Below are positions 46,101 to 52,911 of a stretch of DNA of 64,000 nucleotides, in pieces (position 1 is the first letter of the stretch; every line of letters starts with the position of its first letter). The position numbers and the translations under genes were made by a program. Origin of the DNA: an uncultured Flavobacteriales bacterium (GTDB taxonomy: Bacteria; Bacteroidota; Bacteroidia; Flavobacteriales_D; Crocinitomicaceae). Below the pieces are notes generated by a model. The model was not told where the DNA came from. It did no database searches and worked only from the letters and a program-made list of their open reading frames with translations. Location: positions 248,001-312,000 of the forward strand of contig CAIZQH010000021.1 of the NCBI GenBank assembly GCA_903935095.1, written 5' to 3'.

Positions 46101-48490
46101 ACACCGGAAATCACGGCGGTTGATACCATTGTGATGGTAGCATTTTGTTGTGGAGCTGCACATTGGTTCGCATCAGCAAGTTGACAGCTATAGTTACCAG
46201 GACTCAAATTGCTGTTACTACCACTATTATTGCTTGTGTTCGACCAGTTGAAGGAAAAAGATCCTGTTCCTCCTGACGTTAAAAGTTGAATGGTTCCATT
46301 GTTAAGTCCACAACTTGCGTTAGTCACTGTTGAACTGACTTGAATGGATAGGCAAGTTTTGAAAATGGGATTGATCGCTAAGGCTACCGTGTACCCGAAG
46401 TTTTCAATGGGCGTCCAAGCAGTTGCGCCATTCGGGTTTTGATTCCACTTCATAAATGCACGGTTCGCTTTGAAGTAATTCGTGGAAGTTTGAAGCTTGA
46501 TGTTTGCAGCATTTTCAATAACCCCGAAAAAATAAGTACCTGGAATCAGGGTGAAAGTTCCGCCATTGAGGGGAAGATTGATGGTTGCTCCTGAAATGGA
46601 ATTGGCAGCGGTACTTGTGTAAGTGGTCGTTGAAACGATAGGTGTACCAATTGGAACACCAGTTGCATTCGTTGCATAAATATCTACGCGAATGGGTTGA
46701 TTTGCAGGTGTTCCTGCAGCAAGGCTAATTTTTACAGAATCTAAGTAATCTTGTTGACCTATCGTAAACGTTTGTCCAAGTACACCATTGTCATAGACGC
46801 TAGTTGAATTGTTGCCAATCCCAATGGTTCCGGTTGTTCCCACAACCCTTGATAATTCCGACTTAGTCCTTGAGAAATAAGTGATGTATGAATTATTAAA
46901 TGGAATTTGATCATTGACCGTGTTGAATAGGTATTCAATGGAGTAATTTCCATGCGTTTGAATGGTGTAATTTGCTACCGTGAACGTATCTATTTGTCCT
47001 GAAATCAAATTATGTCCAGCACTCGTTGCGGTGTAAATTAAACTATTAGTTGCAATATCTTTAATGTTAACCGTCATGTTGACATTATACAAGGTGCTGG
47101 TTCCTGAATTTTTTGCGCATGCAGATAAGGTCAAGTTATTTCCATTAACGGATTGTCGCGTATGGATTTTAGTAAATTCTCCACCAGGACTTTGATGACT
47201 CACATAGGAAAGATCAATAGCAGGATTGGAACCAAGTTTCGGTCGAATCATAAAAGCATAATTCACGCTATAGGACTCAATCGTATTCCAATTTCCGGAA
47301 ATAGTTGTTCGGACATAGTTTTTTCCCGTTGTAAATAGATTGGCATCACAACCGATGGGATATGGTGAATTTCCTAGTTTATGAATGGAAAAAAGATAAT
47401 TTCCACTCGTTAAAGTAAGTGGATTTACCAAAGTATGTATTTGCCATCCTACCCCAGTGGAAATTGAATTTGGAGATGTGTAAATAGGACTTATTTGAAT
47501 GATGTTATTGATGATTGGGAAGACTTCAACGTAATATTCCTGTGTGGTTGACGCACTTTGTGTATAAAACTGCACACCGCTTAACACATCATTACCGGTA
47601 ACTGTGTAAACGACTCCTTGGTCATATTCTGAGCTTGTTGACCAATTAAAGGCATTAGAATACGTGTTGTTATCCCTTGCATAATAATTGAAATCTACTG
47701 TGAGGTTTTGAGTGGAAACATCATTCGTTGTTAGTCCATCAATTTGTGTTTGTGTTTTAATGTATTTGATAAAATAGTTCTTGGAAACAGATAGATTTGG
47801 AAACCAAGTCCCACTGATTATGGCTTGTTGAATGCCTACTCCTAAATTAATAGGAGTACTTGTCAATACCTGAATCGGTGTAGTTACATTCGGTAATTCA
47901 TAAATTTCCGTGGTAAGTATGACATTCGAAATCGCACTGCCGCTAAAATTTTTAAGCGTTGCACCAAATGGAATTCCATAATTAGCTTGATTCAGCGGTA
48001 TTTTTGTGAACCTATTTTTTAGGTAAATGATGCCAACATCGTTGTTGTTAAGTAATGCTGTGTAGTTGAAATTCCATGTAAAACCCACACTTGACCATGC
48101 ATTGTCCCATTCGAAATAATACGTATTTCCAGCTGTTAAAATCAAATTATCGACACGTGAAGCATAGAAATTTGTTCCAGATGAGACACATCCATTGAAA
48201 TCGTCATTCGCTTCAATAAGTGTCAAATTCCCACAACTCCCTGACCAAATCCATAAACGCGTATCTGAACCACCTCCACACGAATTGATGGAAAGATTTC
48301 CATTCGTGGTTGGCGTAAATTGATACCAATTCGAACCAATGGCGTCAATTTGTGAAGCTCCAGCACCAGTGATGGGGGTAGCTGTATATGTTCCAGGATT
48401 GATATTTGTGGCCGTCGAGCAATATGATCCCTGGGCATGAAGTTGCCAAAGACAAGTGAATAACAAAAAAGAAAATAGGGTAAACTTCAT
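43115..48490 (-). CDS. Giant SprB-repeat adhesin-like protein, T9SS type A
   Basis: 1791 residues. Signal peptide MKFTLFSFLLFTCLWQLHA; N-terminal PPC/CUB-like domain (about 20-150, YQFTPTTNGNLSINSC; YYFEWDNAW); two related beta modules (about 270-420 and 545-700, EYDQGVVYTVTG and VYDNGVLGQTFTIG); then 13 tandem SprB-type repeats (about 715-1705); finally a type A sorting domain (LFPNPNDGQFMIS; YDSYGRRISF). SprB is the mobile surface adhesin of gliding Flavobacterium, though that protein is far longer. This one is a T9SS-exported surface or matrix protein. A clean promoter precedes it. Confidence 0.9.
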   Translation of the reverse strand: MKFTLFSFLLFTCLWQLHAQGSYCSTATNINPGTYTATPITGAGASQIDAIGSNWYQFTPTTNGNLSINSCGGGSDTRLWIWSGSCGNLTLIEANDDFNGCVSSGTNFYASRVDNLILTAGNTYYFEWDNAWSSVGFTWNFNYTALLNNNDVGIIYLKNRFTKIPLNQANYGIPFGATLKNFSGSAISNVILTTEIYELPNVTTPIQVLTSTPINLGVGIQQAIISGTWFPNLSVSKNYFIKYIKTQTQIDGLTTNDVSTQNLTVDFNYYARDNNTYSNAFNWSTSSEYDQGVVYTVTGNDVLSGVQFYTQSASTTQEYYVEVFPIINNIIQISPIYTSPNSISTGVGWQIHTLVNPLTLTSGNYLFSIHKLGNSPYPIGCDANLFTTGKNYVRTTISGNWNTIESYSVNYAFMIRPKLGSNPAIDLSYVSHQSPGGEFTKIHTRQSVNGNNLTLSACAKNSGTSTLYNVNMTVNIKDIATNSLIYTATSAGHNLISGQIDTFTVANYTIQTHGNYSIEYLFNTVNDQIPFNNSYITYFSRTKSELSRVVGTTGTIGIGNNSTSVYDNGVLGQTFTIGQQDYLDSVKISLAAGTPANQPIRVDIYATNATGVPIGTPIVSTTTYTSTAANSISGATINLPLNGGTFTLIPGTYFFGVIENAANIKLQTSTNYFKANRAFMKWNQNPNGATAWTPIENFGYTVALAINPIFKTCLSIQVSSTVTNASCGLNNGTIQLLTSGGTGSFSFNWSNTSNNSGSNSNLSPGNYSCQLADANQCAAPQQNATITMVSTAVISGVSTVINPSCNGAFNGSISMSASGGNGQYSYSWTPNLGNTSSLTNLPAGTYTCLVTDGLGCSSSQQISLTQPTALSANSTLNPISCFGGNNGALTLSTIGGTPPYQFNWTGNLGTTNSLSNLSAGLYSCEISDANNCILNQSFQMLHPPSITSSILNISNVDCFGNSNGSASLLASGGTGNLSYLWSPNAISGPSISNVPAGTYTCIISDMNGCQQSAIVSIDQPSALGSLIISQNPVSCFGGTNGSALVSGFGGVTPYSYNWNLNGGNTNLAANLSAGFYNCQVTDDHGCTTNQGIQISEPAPLIVGTSVITAATCGSNNGTIELEVTGGTGNYSYSWTPSVGITANLSNLFAGTYDVLVTDQNACSENLSVGISNITGPSVVLISQTFVSCFNGSNGSAEISATGGTGTLSYSWSPGNPTGNGSNTINNLIAGQYACEVVDDNGCVGTIVVPISQPTAVNGTIDSNTPVTCYGSSTGQMSIHASGGTAGYTYSWSPVSGNSNQLANVPAGDYTCLITDQFGCQGTVTGTITQPNAMQIVADTMIFPSCIYSNNGSISVHAVGGNGTYSYNWSPNAISSAAIINLPTGSYSVTSTDILGCSVFQSFTLESQSDMQVNHITTPNDCAENMNGQITLSPLNGVGPYQFTWSNLANSHVIANLGNGIYSCVISDSLGCQTSFSDTIYTLSNLTSQANGTNIVCDSSAVGTVQVSAADGVLPYSYSWVNSMETTNTLQTMGPGSVECIVTDGLNCHDTVSFQINLTDLNATSQIVSVTCPGGQTGSITVLAQGGTAPYTFNWVDFTVNDSIISGIGAGNYVCSIHDQLGCSVSLQNVVYEPFPWTINAVINPEVFGIDGGINLGVSGATPPYLFSWNSGQNTNDLTQVPGGIYIVTITDSEGCLEIDTFQVDSEVNISEIHIGTAHLFPNPNDGQFMISIEKGKISDLYDSYGRRISFDVLEVHSTRYEVRLNQALPGVYYLHITHENEQPETIRFEIF
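43380..46350 (-). repeat. Thirteen tandem SprB-type coding repeats
   Basis: About 75 residues (225 bases) per unit: Cys-x-G-x-N/T-G near the start, GGTG-x-x-YSW in the middle, and L-x-AG-x-Y-x-C-x-V-x-D-x-x-GC at the end, often closing with QP. I counted 13 units in the translation; the last lacks the first Cys and is degenerate. Units differ clearly in sequence, so this is an old expansion and not a recent slippage array. Confidence 0.85.
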
Positions 48491-48506
48491 TCCATTTCAA
48501 TCTTCC

Positions 48507-48537
48507 CAAAAGTAATGATAGAATCGCTTATTTGCAA
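48507..48537 (-). promoter_or_regulatory. Predicted promoter of the SprB-repeat gene (TTG-N20-TACTTTTG)
   Basis: Minus strand TTG (48535-48537), 20 bases, then TACTTTTG (48507-48514), an exact match to both Bacteroidota promoter elements. The ATG is 16 bases beyond the -7 box. The remaining intergenic DNA to 48759 shows no gene I can support. Confidence 0.6.
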
Positions 48538-48759
48538 CAACGAAAGGTTATGCCCCAAAACAAAAAAAACCCTTGAGATTCTGGTCATCTTATTGACGGA
48601 TTGCATCACTCAAAATGGCTGCATTCGCGGATTTACAGATGGGCATCATCAGCGAAATGTCAAAACAAGGAATTTCTATAATGAGTGCATACACCGTTTT
48701 TTTCGATAAGAGATATCAAAAATTGCATGAATAAAAGGAGTATGAGATTGGCGGAAAAA

Positions 48760-49410
48760 CTAAATGGTTTTCAAGATGATTTTGTTTCGATGTAGCGTGA
48801 TTTCCCCCTTGATTTCTAATTGCTTTAACAGCCTTGAAATCACAACTCTAGAGGAATGCAAATCATCTGCCACCTCTTGATGCGTGTGTAAAATTTCTAA
48901 TGAGCCCAATAATTTCGCTTGGTCTTGCAGGTATTTTAACAGCCGTTGATCTAAATTCAAGAAGGCGATGGCGTCAATGGACTCCATTAATTCCATCATT
49001 CGAGTGTGGTAATTACTGATGATGTACGTTCGCCAGCTTTTGTATTGATCCATCCAAATTTCCATGTACTCCGCTGGAATCATGAGTAGAAGCGAAGGCT
49101 CCATTGCGGTCGCTTTGATGAGACTATCGATTTTCTTTGTGCAACATTGCAGGGTCATCGCACAGGTGTCTCCGCCTTCAATGTAATAGAGTAATATTTC
49201 TTCACCGTTTTCATTTTCACGAGAAACTTTGATGGATCCTTCGATTAGGATAGGGATTAACTGTAACCGATCTCCCACATGGACAATGATTTCATCCGTT
49301 GTGGTTTCGCGAATTTTGGCAAGTTTCGCCATTTCCGAAATCAAAGCCGGCTCAAGCACATAGCCTAGCTGCGCTTGAAGTATCGCTTCTTTATCTATTA
49401 GACTTAGCAT
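48760..49410 (-). CDS. Crp/Fnr family transcriptional regulator
   Basis: 216 residues from ATG 49410: cyclic-nucleotide-binding-like sensor domain (about 10-125), a long dimer helix, and a C-terminal winged helix with HQEVADDLHSSRVVISRLLKQLE (in parts: HQEVADDL, SSRVVISRLL) as helix-turn-helix near 170-195. The sensor lacks a clear cAMP phosphate cassette. It contains a cysteine group (Cys83, Cys89, Cys90 in GDTCAMTLQCC) seen in many bacteroidetal relatives, suggesting a redox or metal signal (inference). It overlaps the DUF983 gene by 20 bases and is its operon partner. A GTAAC-N4-GTTAC site upstream of the operon may be its own operator. Confidence 0.9.
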   Translation of the reverse strand: MLSLIDKEAILQAQLGYVLEPALISEMAKLAKIRETTTDEIIVHVGDRLQLIPILIEGSIKVSRENENGEEILLYYIEGGDTCAMTLQCCTKKIDSLIKATAMEPSLLLMIPAEYMEIWMDQYKSWRTYIISNYHTRMMELMESIDAIAFLNLDQRLLKYLQDQAKLLGSLEILHTHQEVADDLHSSRVVISRLLKQLEIKGEITLHRNKIILKTI

Positions 49411-49774
49411 CTGCTTTGTATGGAATAAAAATATTCGCGTAAATAATTTTTGACAATGCAAACAAGTAAGGTGCTAATGCGATGGAAAAAAAGGTAACTA
49501 ATCCAATTTGTGTCCAAGCACCAAAACTAGGGAACCATAAATTACACGACGCCCATATTGTCACAAAAAGCATCACTCCTAAACCATAAGAAACATACAT
49601 CGCGCCATAGAAAAATCCAGGTTCTCTTTCGTATTTTAAGTGACATACATCGCATTCAACTCGAACGTCACCTATGTTTTTTAAATCGTACACAGAAGAA
49701 ACGAGAAATTGTCCTTCGTGACACTGTGGACACGTCATGTGTAAAATGCTGTAAATTTTCGTCCCTTTTTTCAT
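49391..49774 (-). CDS. DUF983 zinc-ribbon membrane protein
   Basis: 127 residues from ATG 49774. The N-terminus holds CPQCHEGQF and, 21 residues later, CDVCHLKYEREPGFFYGAMYVSY (in parts: CDVCHLKYE, EPGFFYGAMYVSY), the two CxxC pairs and the hallmark of DUF983. Two membrane helices follow (about 62-84 and 90-112). Family members often sit near respiratory genes, but the function is unknown. It is the first gene of an operon with the Crp-type regulator. The TTG at 49786 was rejected as start because an ATG follows after 4 codons and the -7 box is just upstream. Confidence 0.85.
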   Translation of the reverse strand: MKKGTKIYSILHMTCPQCHEGQFLVSSVYDLKNIGDVRVECDVCHLKYEREPGFFYGAMYVSYGLGVMLFVTIWASCNLWFPSFGAWTQIGLVTFFSIALAPYLFALSKIIYANIFIPYKADAKSNR

Positions 49775-49797
49775 AATGCAGATCAATGATTATTTGA

Positions 49798-49805
49798 CAA
49801 AAGTA
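49798..49805 (-). promoter_or_regulatory. -7 promoter box TACTTTTG for the DUF983-crp operon
   Basis: Exact TAnnTTTG match on the minus strand, 23 bases upstream of ATG 49774. No -33 TTG is seen at normal spacing; an activator-type palindrome is found there instead. Confidence 0.5.
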
Positions 49806-49827
49806 ACTCATTTAAGCGCGTGAGAAT

Positions 49828-49841
49828 GTAACATTTGTTAC
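49828..49841. promoter_or_regulatory. Candidate Crp/Fnr-family operator GTAAC-ATTT-GTTAC
   Basis: Perfect inverted repeat GTAACA/TGTTAC with a 2-base centre; as GTAAC-N4-GTTAC it has the geometry of Crp/Fnr family sites and resembles the HcpR-type consensus. Its centre is about 40-41 bases upstream of the start predicted from the -7 box at 49798-49805, the class II activator position. Confidence 0.5.
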
Positions 49842-49991
49842 TAAAATTGAGAACTTGACGAAAATCATGTTTTGTCCGAAACTCGGGTTTCTTTTGACAT
49901 GAATTATGACAAAAAGACACTATTTAGGGTGCTGATTCTTTCATTTTGTCATTGGTTCCTATTTAAATATGGATGGCACACAAATTGAGAA

Positions 49992-50022
49992 TTGCAGAAA
50001 CATCAAAAAGAAAATATATTTA
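49992..50022 (+). promoter_or_regulatory. Candidate dnaK promoter (TTG-N20-TATATTTA)
   Basis: TTG at 49992-49994, 20 bases, then TATATTTA (50015-50022, one mismatch from consensus), 2 bases before the dnaK ATG. This would give a leaderless message. A different heat-shock promoter further upstream is possible; no CIRCE element was seen. Confidence 0.35.
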
Positions 50023-50024
50023 GA

Positions 50025-51929
50025 ATGGGAAAAATAATTGGAATTGACTTAGGAACAACAAACTCGTGTGTTTCTGTCATGGAAGGAAATGAGCCAGTAG
50101 TAATTGCGAACTCAGAAGGAAAAAGAACAACTCCGTCTGTTGTTGCATTTGTTGAAGGTGGAGAGCGTAAAGTAGGAGACCCTGCAAAGCGTCAAGCCAT
50201 CACGAATCCAACAAAAACAATCTCCTCGATTAAACGATTCATGGGGTCTAGCTTCGATGAATGTAAGAAAGAAGTAGCTCGGGTTCCTTACCAAGTGGTA
50301 AAAGGTGACAATAATACACCTCGCGTAAAAATCGATGATCGTTTGTATTCTCCACAAGAAATTTCGGCGATTATCCTTCAGAAAATGAAGAAAACCGCAG
50401 AAGATTACCTTGGACACGAAGTAACGGAAGCAGTCGTAACAGTTCCAGCTTACTTTAATGATGCACAACGTCAAGCAACGAAAGAAGCAGGTGAAATCGC
50501 AGGATTAACCATCAAAAGAATCATCAACGAGCCGACTGCAGCAGCATTGGCTTATGGATTAGATAAAAAAGGTATTGACCAAAAAATCGTTGTATTCGAC
50601 TTCGGTGGTGGAACGCATGACGTTTCTGTACTTGAATTAGGAGATGGCGTATTTGAAGTATTGGCAACAGACGGAGACACGCACTTAGGTGGTGACGACG
50701 TAGATGAGGCTATCATTGTTTGGTTATCAGAAGAGTTTAAAAAGGACGAAGGGCTTGACTTGCGTAAAGATCCGATGGCACTTCAACGTTTGAAAGAAGC
50801 AGCAGAGAAAGCCAAAATCGAATTGTCTTCAACCAACTCATCGGAAATCAACCTTCCGTATATCATGCCAGTTGATGGTGTTCCAAAACACTTAGTAAGA
50901 ACCTTACAACGTGCAAAATTCGAGCAATTGATTTCTGAAATCGTTGAGCGTACGATTGCTCCATGTCGTTCTGCCTTGAAAAATGCAGGATTGTCTCCAA
51001 GTGATATCAACGAAGTAATTTTAGTAGGCGGATCTACACGTATTCCAATCATCCAAGATGCGGTTGAACGTTTCTTCGGTAAAGCTCCATCAAAAGGGGT
51101 GAATCCAGATGAGGTAGTTGCAGTAGGTGCAGCGATCCAAGGTGGCGTATTGACAGGTGAAGTGAAAGACGTTCTTTTATTAGACGTGATTCCTTTATCT
51201 TTAGGTATTGAAACCATGGGTGGTGTTTTGACAAAATTAATTGAAGCAAATACAACGATTCCTACGAAAAAATCTGAAGTATTCTCGACAGCATCTGATA
51301 ATCAGCCATCTGTTGACATTCACGTTCTTCAAGGGGAGCGTCCAATGGCAACGGATAACAAAACATTAGGTCGTTTCCAATTGACAGACATTCCACCAGC
51401 GCAACGTGGTGTTCCTCAAATTGAGGTGACATTCGACATCGATGCGAACGGAATCATGAATATTTCAGCGAAAGACAAAGGAACAGGAAAACAACAATCT
51501 ATTAAAATCGAAGCGTCTTCCGGTTTGTCTGATGAAGAAATTCAACGAATGAAAGCAGAAGCAGAAGCAAATGCTGAATCCGATAACAAAAAACGTGAAG
51601 AAGTTGAAACCATCAACAAAGCTGATTCCTTAATTTTCCAAACGGAGCGTCAAATGAAAGAATATGGCGATAAAATCCCAGCGGATAAAAAACAAGGAAT
51701 CGAAGATGCATTGACAGAGTTGAAAGCGGAATTCGAAGCACGTAACATTCAAAACTTGGAGCCAGCAATGGAAAAATTAAACAATGTTTTCCAAGCGGCA
51801 TCTCAAGACATGTACAATGCAGCAAATGCGGACGGTGGAAACGCTGGTGATGCAGGAGCAGATGAATCAACAGCTAACCCGAACGACGAAGTGACGGATG
51901 TTGATTTTGAAGAAGTGAAAGATAAATAA
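50025..51929 (+). CDS. dnaK: Chaperone protein DnaK (Hsp70)
   Basis: 634 residues from ATG 50025 ([21 protein letters not shown]). The ATPase domain shows [39 protein letters not shown] and [11 protein letters not shown]; the linker is [13 protein letters not shown]; the peptide-binding and lid domains follow, ending in the DnaK-type acidic tail [11 protein letters not shown]. Grouped here without dnaJ or grpE. The upstream in-frame TTG at 49992 would add 11 residues that family members lack and coincides with a candidate -33 element. A strong terminator follows. Confidence 0.98.
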   Translation: MGKIIGIDLGTTNSCVSVMEGNEPVVIANSEGKRTTPSVVAFVEGGERKVGDPAKRQAITNPTKTISSIKRFMGSSFDECKKEVARVPYQVVKGDNNTPRVKIDDRLYSPQEISAIILQKMKKTAEDYLGHEVTEAVVTVPAYFNDAQRQATKEAGEIAGLTIKRIINEPTAAALAYGLDKKGIDQKIVVFDFGGGTHDVSVLELGDGVFEVLATDGDTHLGGDDVDEAIIVWLSEEFKKDEGLDLRKDPMALQRLKEAAEKAKIELSSTNSSEINLPYIMPVDGVPKHLVRTLQRAKFEQLISEIVERTIAPCRSALKNAGLSPSDINEVILVGGSTRIPIIQDAVERFFGKAPSKGVNPDEVVAVGAAIQGGVLTGEVKDVLLLDVIPLSLGIETMGGVLTKLIEANTTIPTKKSEVFSTASDNQPSVDIHVLQGERPMATDNKTLGRFQLTDIPPAQRGVPQIEVTFDIDANGIMNISAKDKGTGKQQSIKIEASSGLSDEEIQRMKAEAEANAESDNKKREEVETINKADSLIFQTERQMKEYGDKIPADKKQGIEDALTELKAEFEARNIQNLEPAMEKLNNVFQAASQDMYNAANADGGNAGDAGADESTANPNDEVTDVDFEEVKDK

Positions 51930-51952
51930 TTCATATTATTTCAAACAATTTC

Positions 51953-51988
51953 AAAACACTCGTCGATTATTCGGCGAGTGTTTTTATT
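51953..51988 (+). terminator. Rho-independent terminator after dnaK
   Basis: Stem AAAACACTCGTC (51953-51964) with GGCGAGTGTTTT (51973-51984), one T-G pair, loop of 8 bases, followed by TATTTTTG. The T-rich tail overlaps the -7 box of the next gene. Confidence 0.85.
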
Positions 51989-51992
51989 TTTG
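51985..51992 (+). promoter_or_regulatory. -7 promoter box TATTTTTG inside the dnaK terminator tail
   Basis: Exact TAnnTTTG match, ending 4 bases before the ATG at 51997. If used, the mRNA of the hydrolase gene would be leaderless. No -33 TTG is visible. Confidence 0.4.
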
Positions 51993-51996
51993 ACCC

Positions 51997-52773
51997 ATGT
52001 TATATTCCAAAAAGCTAGAAAATGCCAAAAGTAAAGAGTGGGTGGTCTTCATCCATGGTGCAGGAGGTAGCTCTAGTATTTGGCATAAGCAAATCAAAAC
52101 CTTTTCGGAGAAGTACAATCTTTTACTGATTGACCTGCGTGGACATGGAAAAAGTCAGATTGAATCCATAAAGAAACGCTACTCCTTTAAATTGATCGCG
52201 CAAGATGTGATTGAAGTGATGCATGCGCAACAGATTCAGCATGCGCATTTCGTGGGAGTTTCTATGGGATCTATCGTGATTAAGCAAATAGAAATCATGG
52301 AGCCTGGACTCGTGAAATCGATGATTTTCGCCGGAGCAATCACGCGTTTGAATTTTAAATCACGTTTTTTGTTGAAAATGGGGCGAATTCTCAATCGATT
52401 CATTCCTCAAATGGGACTTTATCAATTGTTTGCACGCATCATGATGCCGAAAAAAAATCACGCATCGTCCCGGGAATTATTCATCACGGAAGCACGTAAA
52501 ATCGTTCACAAAGAATTTAATCGTTGGTTCAAATTAACCTCGCGTTTAGCCCTTTACCTCGTTGAATTGGAAAAACAAACCGACAAAACACCAACATTGT
52601 TCATCATGGGTGAGGAAGACCATTTGTTTTTAACACCCGTAAAGGAATTAGTTGCTCAAAATCCACGGTTAAACCTAAGTATAGTTCCTAATTGTGGACA
52701 TGTGGTCAACTTTGAACAAGCTGACACTTTCAATCACCTTAGTTTGAATTTTATCGACCAAGTATCCGCTTGA
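51997..52773 (+). CDS. Alpha/beta hydrolase
   Basis: 258 residues with the complete fold signature: oxyanion loop HGAGGSSSIW near 19, LLIDLRGHGKS near 44, nucleophile elbow GVSMGS near residue 86, acid MGEEDHLF near 205, and catalytic His in NCGHVVNFEQ near 233. It resembles small esterases or C-C hydrolases of the MhpC/BioH kind, but the substrate is not predictable. No signal peptide, so cytosolic. Monocistronic, between dnaK and carB. Confidence 0.88.
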   Translation: MLYSKKLENAKSKEWVVFIHGAGGSSSIWHKQIKTFSEKYNLLLIDLRGHGKSQIESIKKRYSFKLIAQDVIEVMHAQQIQHAHFVGVSMGSIVIKQIEIMEPGLVKSMIFAGAITRLNFKSRFLLKMGRILNRFIPQMGLYQLFARIMMPKKNHASSRELFITEARKIVHKEFNRWFKLTSRLALYLVELEKQTDKTPTLFIMGEEDHLFLTPVKELVAQNPRLNLSIVPNCGHVVNFEQADTFNHLSLNFIDQVSA

Positions 52774-52851
52774 AATCGACCTATTAACAATTTGGATTCA
52801 TTTTGTTAAAAAACACTTGCTCAAAAATCATTCATCTTCACAGATTTGGAT

Positions 52852-52859
52852 TAAATTTG
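52852..52859 (+). promoter_or_regulatory. -7 promoter box TAAATTTG for carB
   Basis: Exact TAnnTTTG match 52 bases before the carB ATG, leaving a leader of roughly 45 bases. Confidence 0.45.
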
Positions 52860-52911
52860 TCCTCAATTTGCAGCGAACATCCGCTTCGAAGAAAAGTAAA
52901 TTGAAATCCCT

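Noticed and set aside
43380..46350. Periodic repeats resembling a CRISPR or tandem-repeat array
   Set aside because: The period of about 225 bases is in frame and encodes SprB domains; units are diverged and there are no short identical repeats with spacers.
48515..48709. Plus-strand frame of 64 codons upstream of the SprB-repeat gene
   Set aside because: Composition is unlike the neighbouring genes, no family resemblance, and it overlaps the predicted promoter of the SprB gene.
49842..50024. A CIRCE (HrcA) element or sigma-32-like heat-shock promoter before dnaK
   Set aside because: No TTAGCACTC/GAGTGCTAA repeat and no clear sigma-32 type elements were found.
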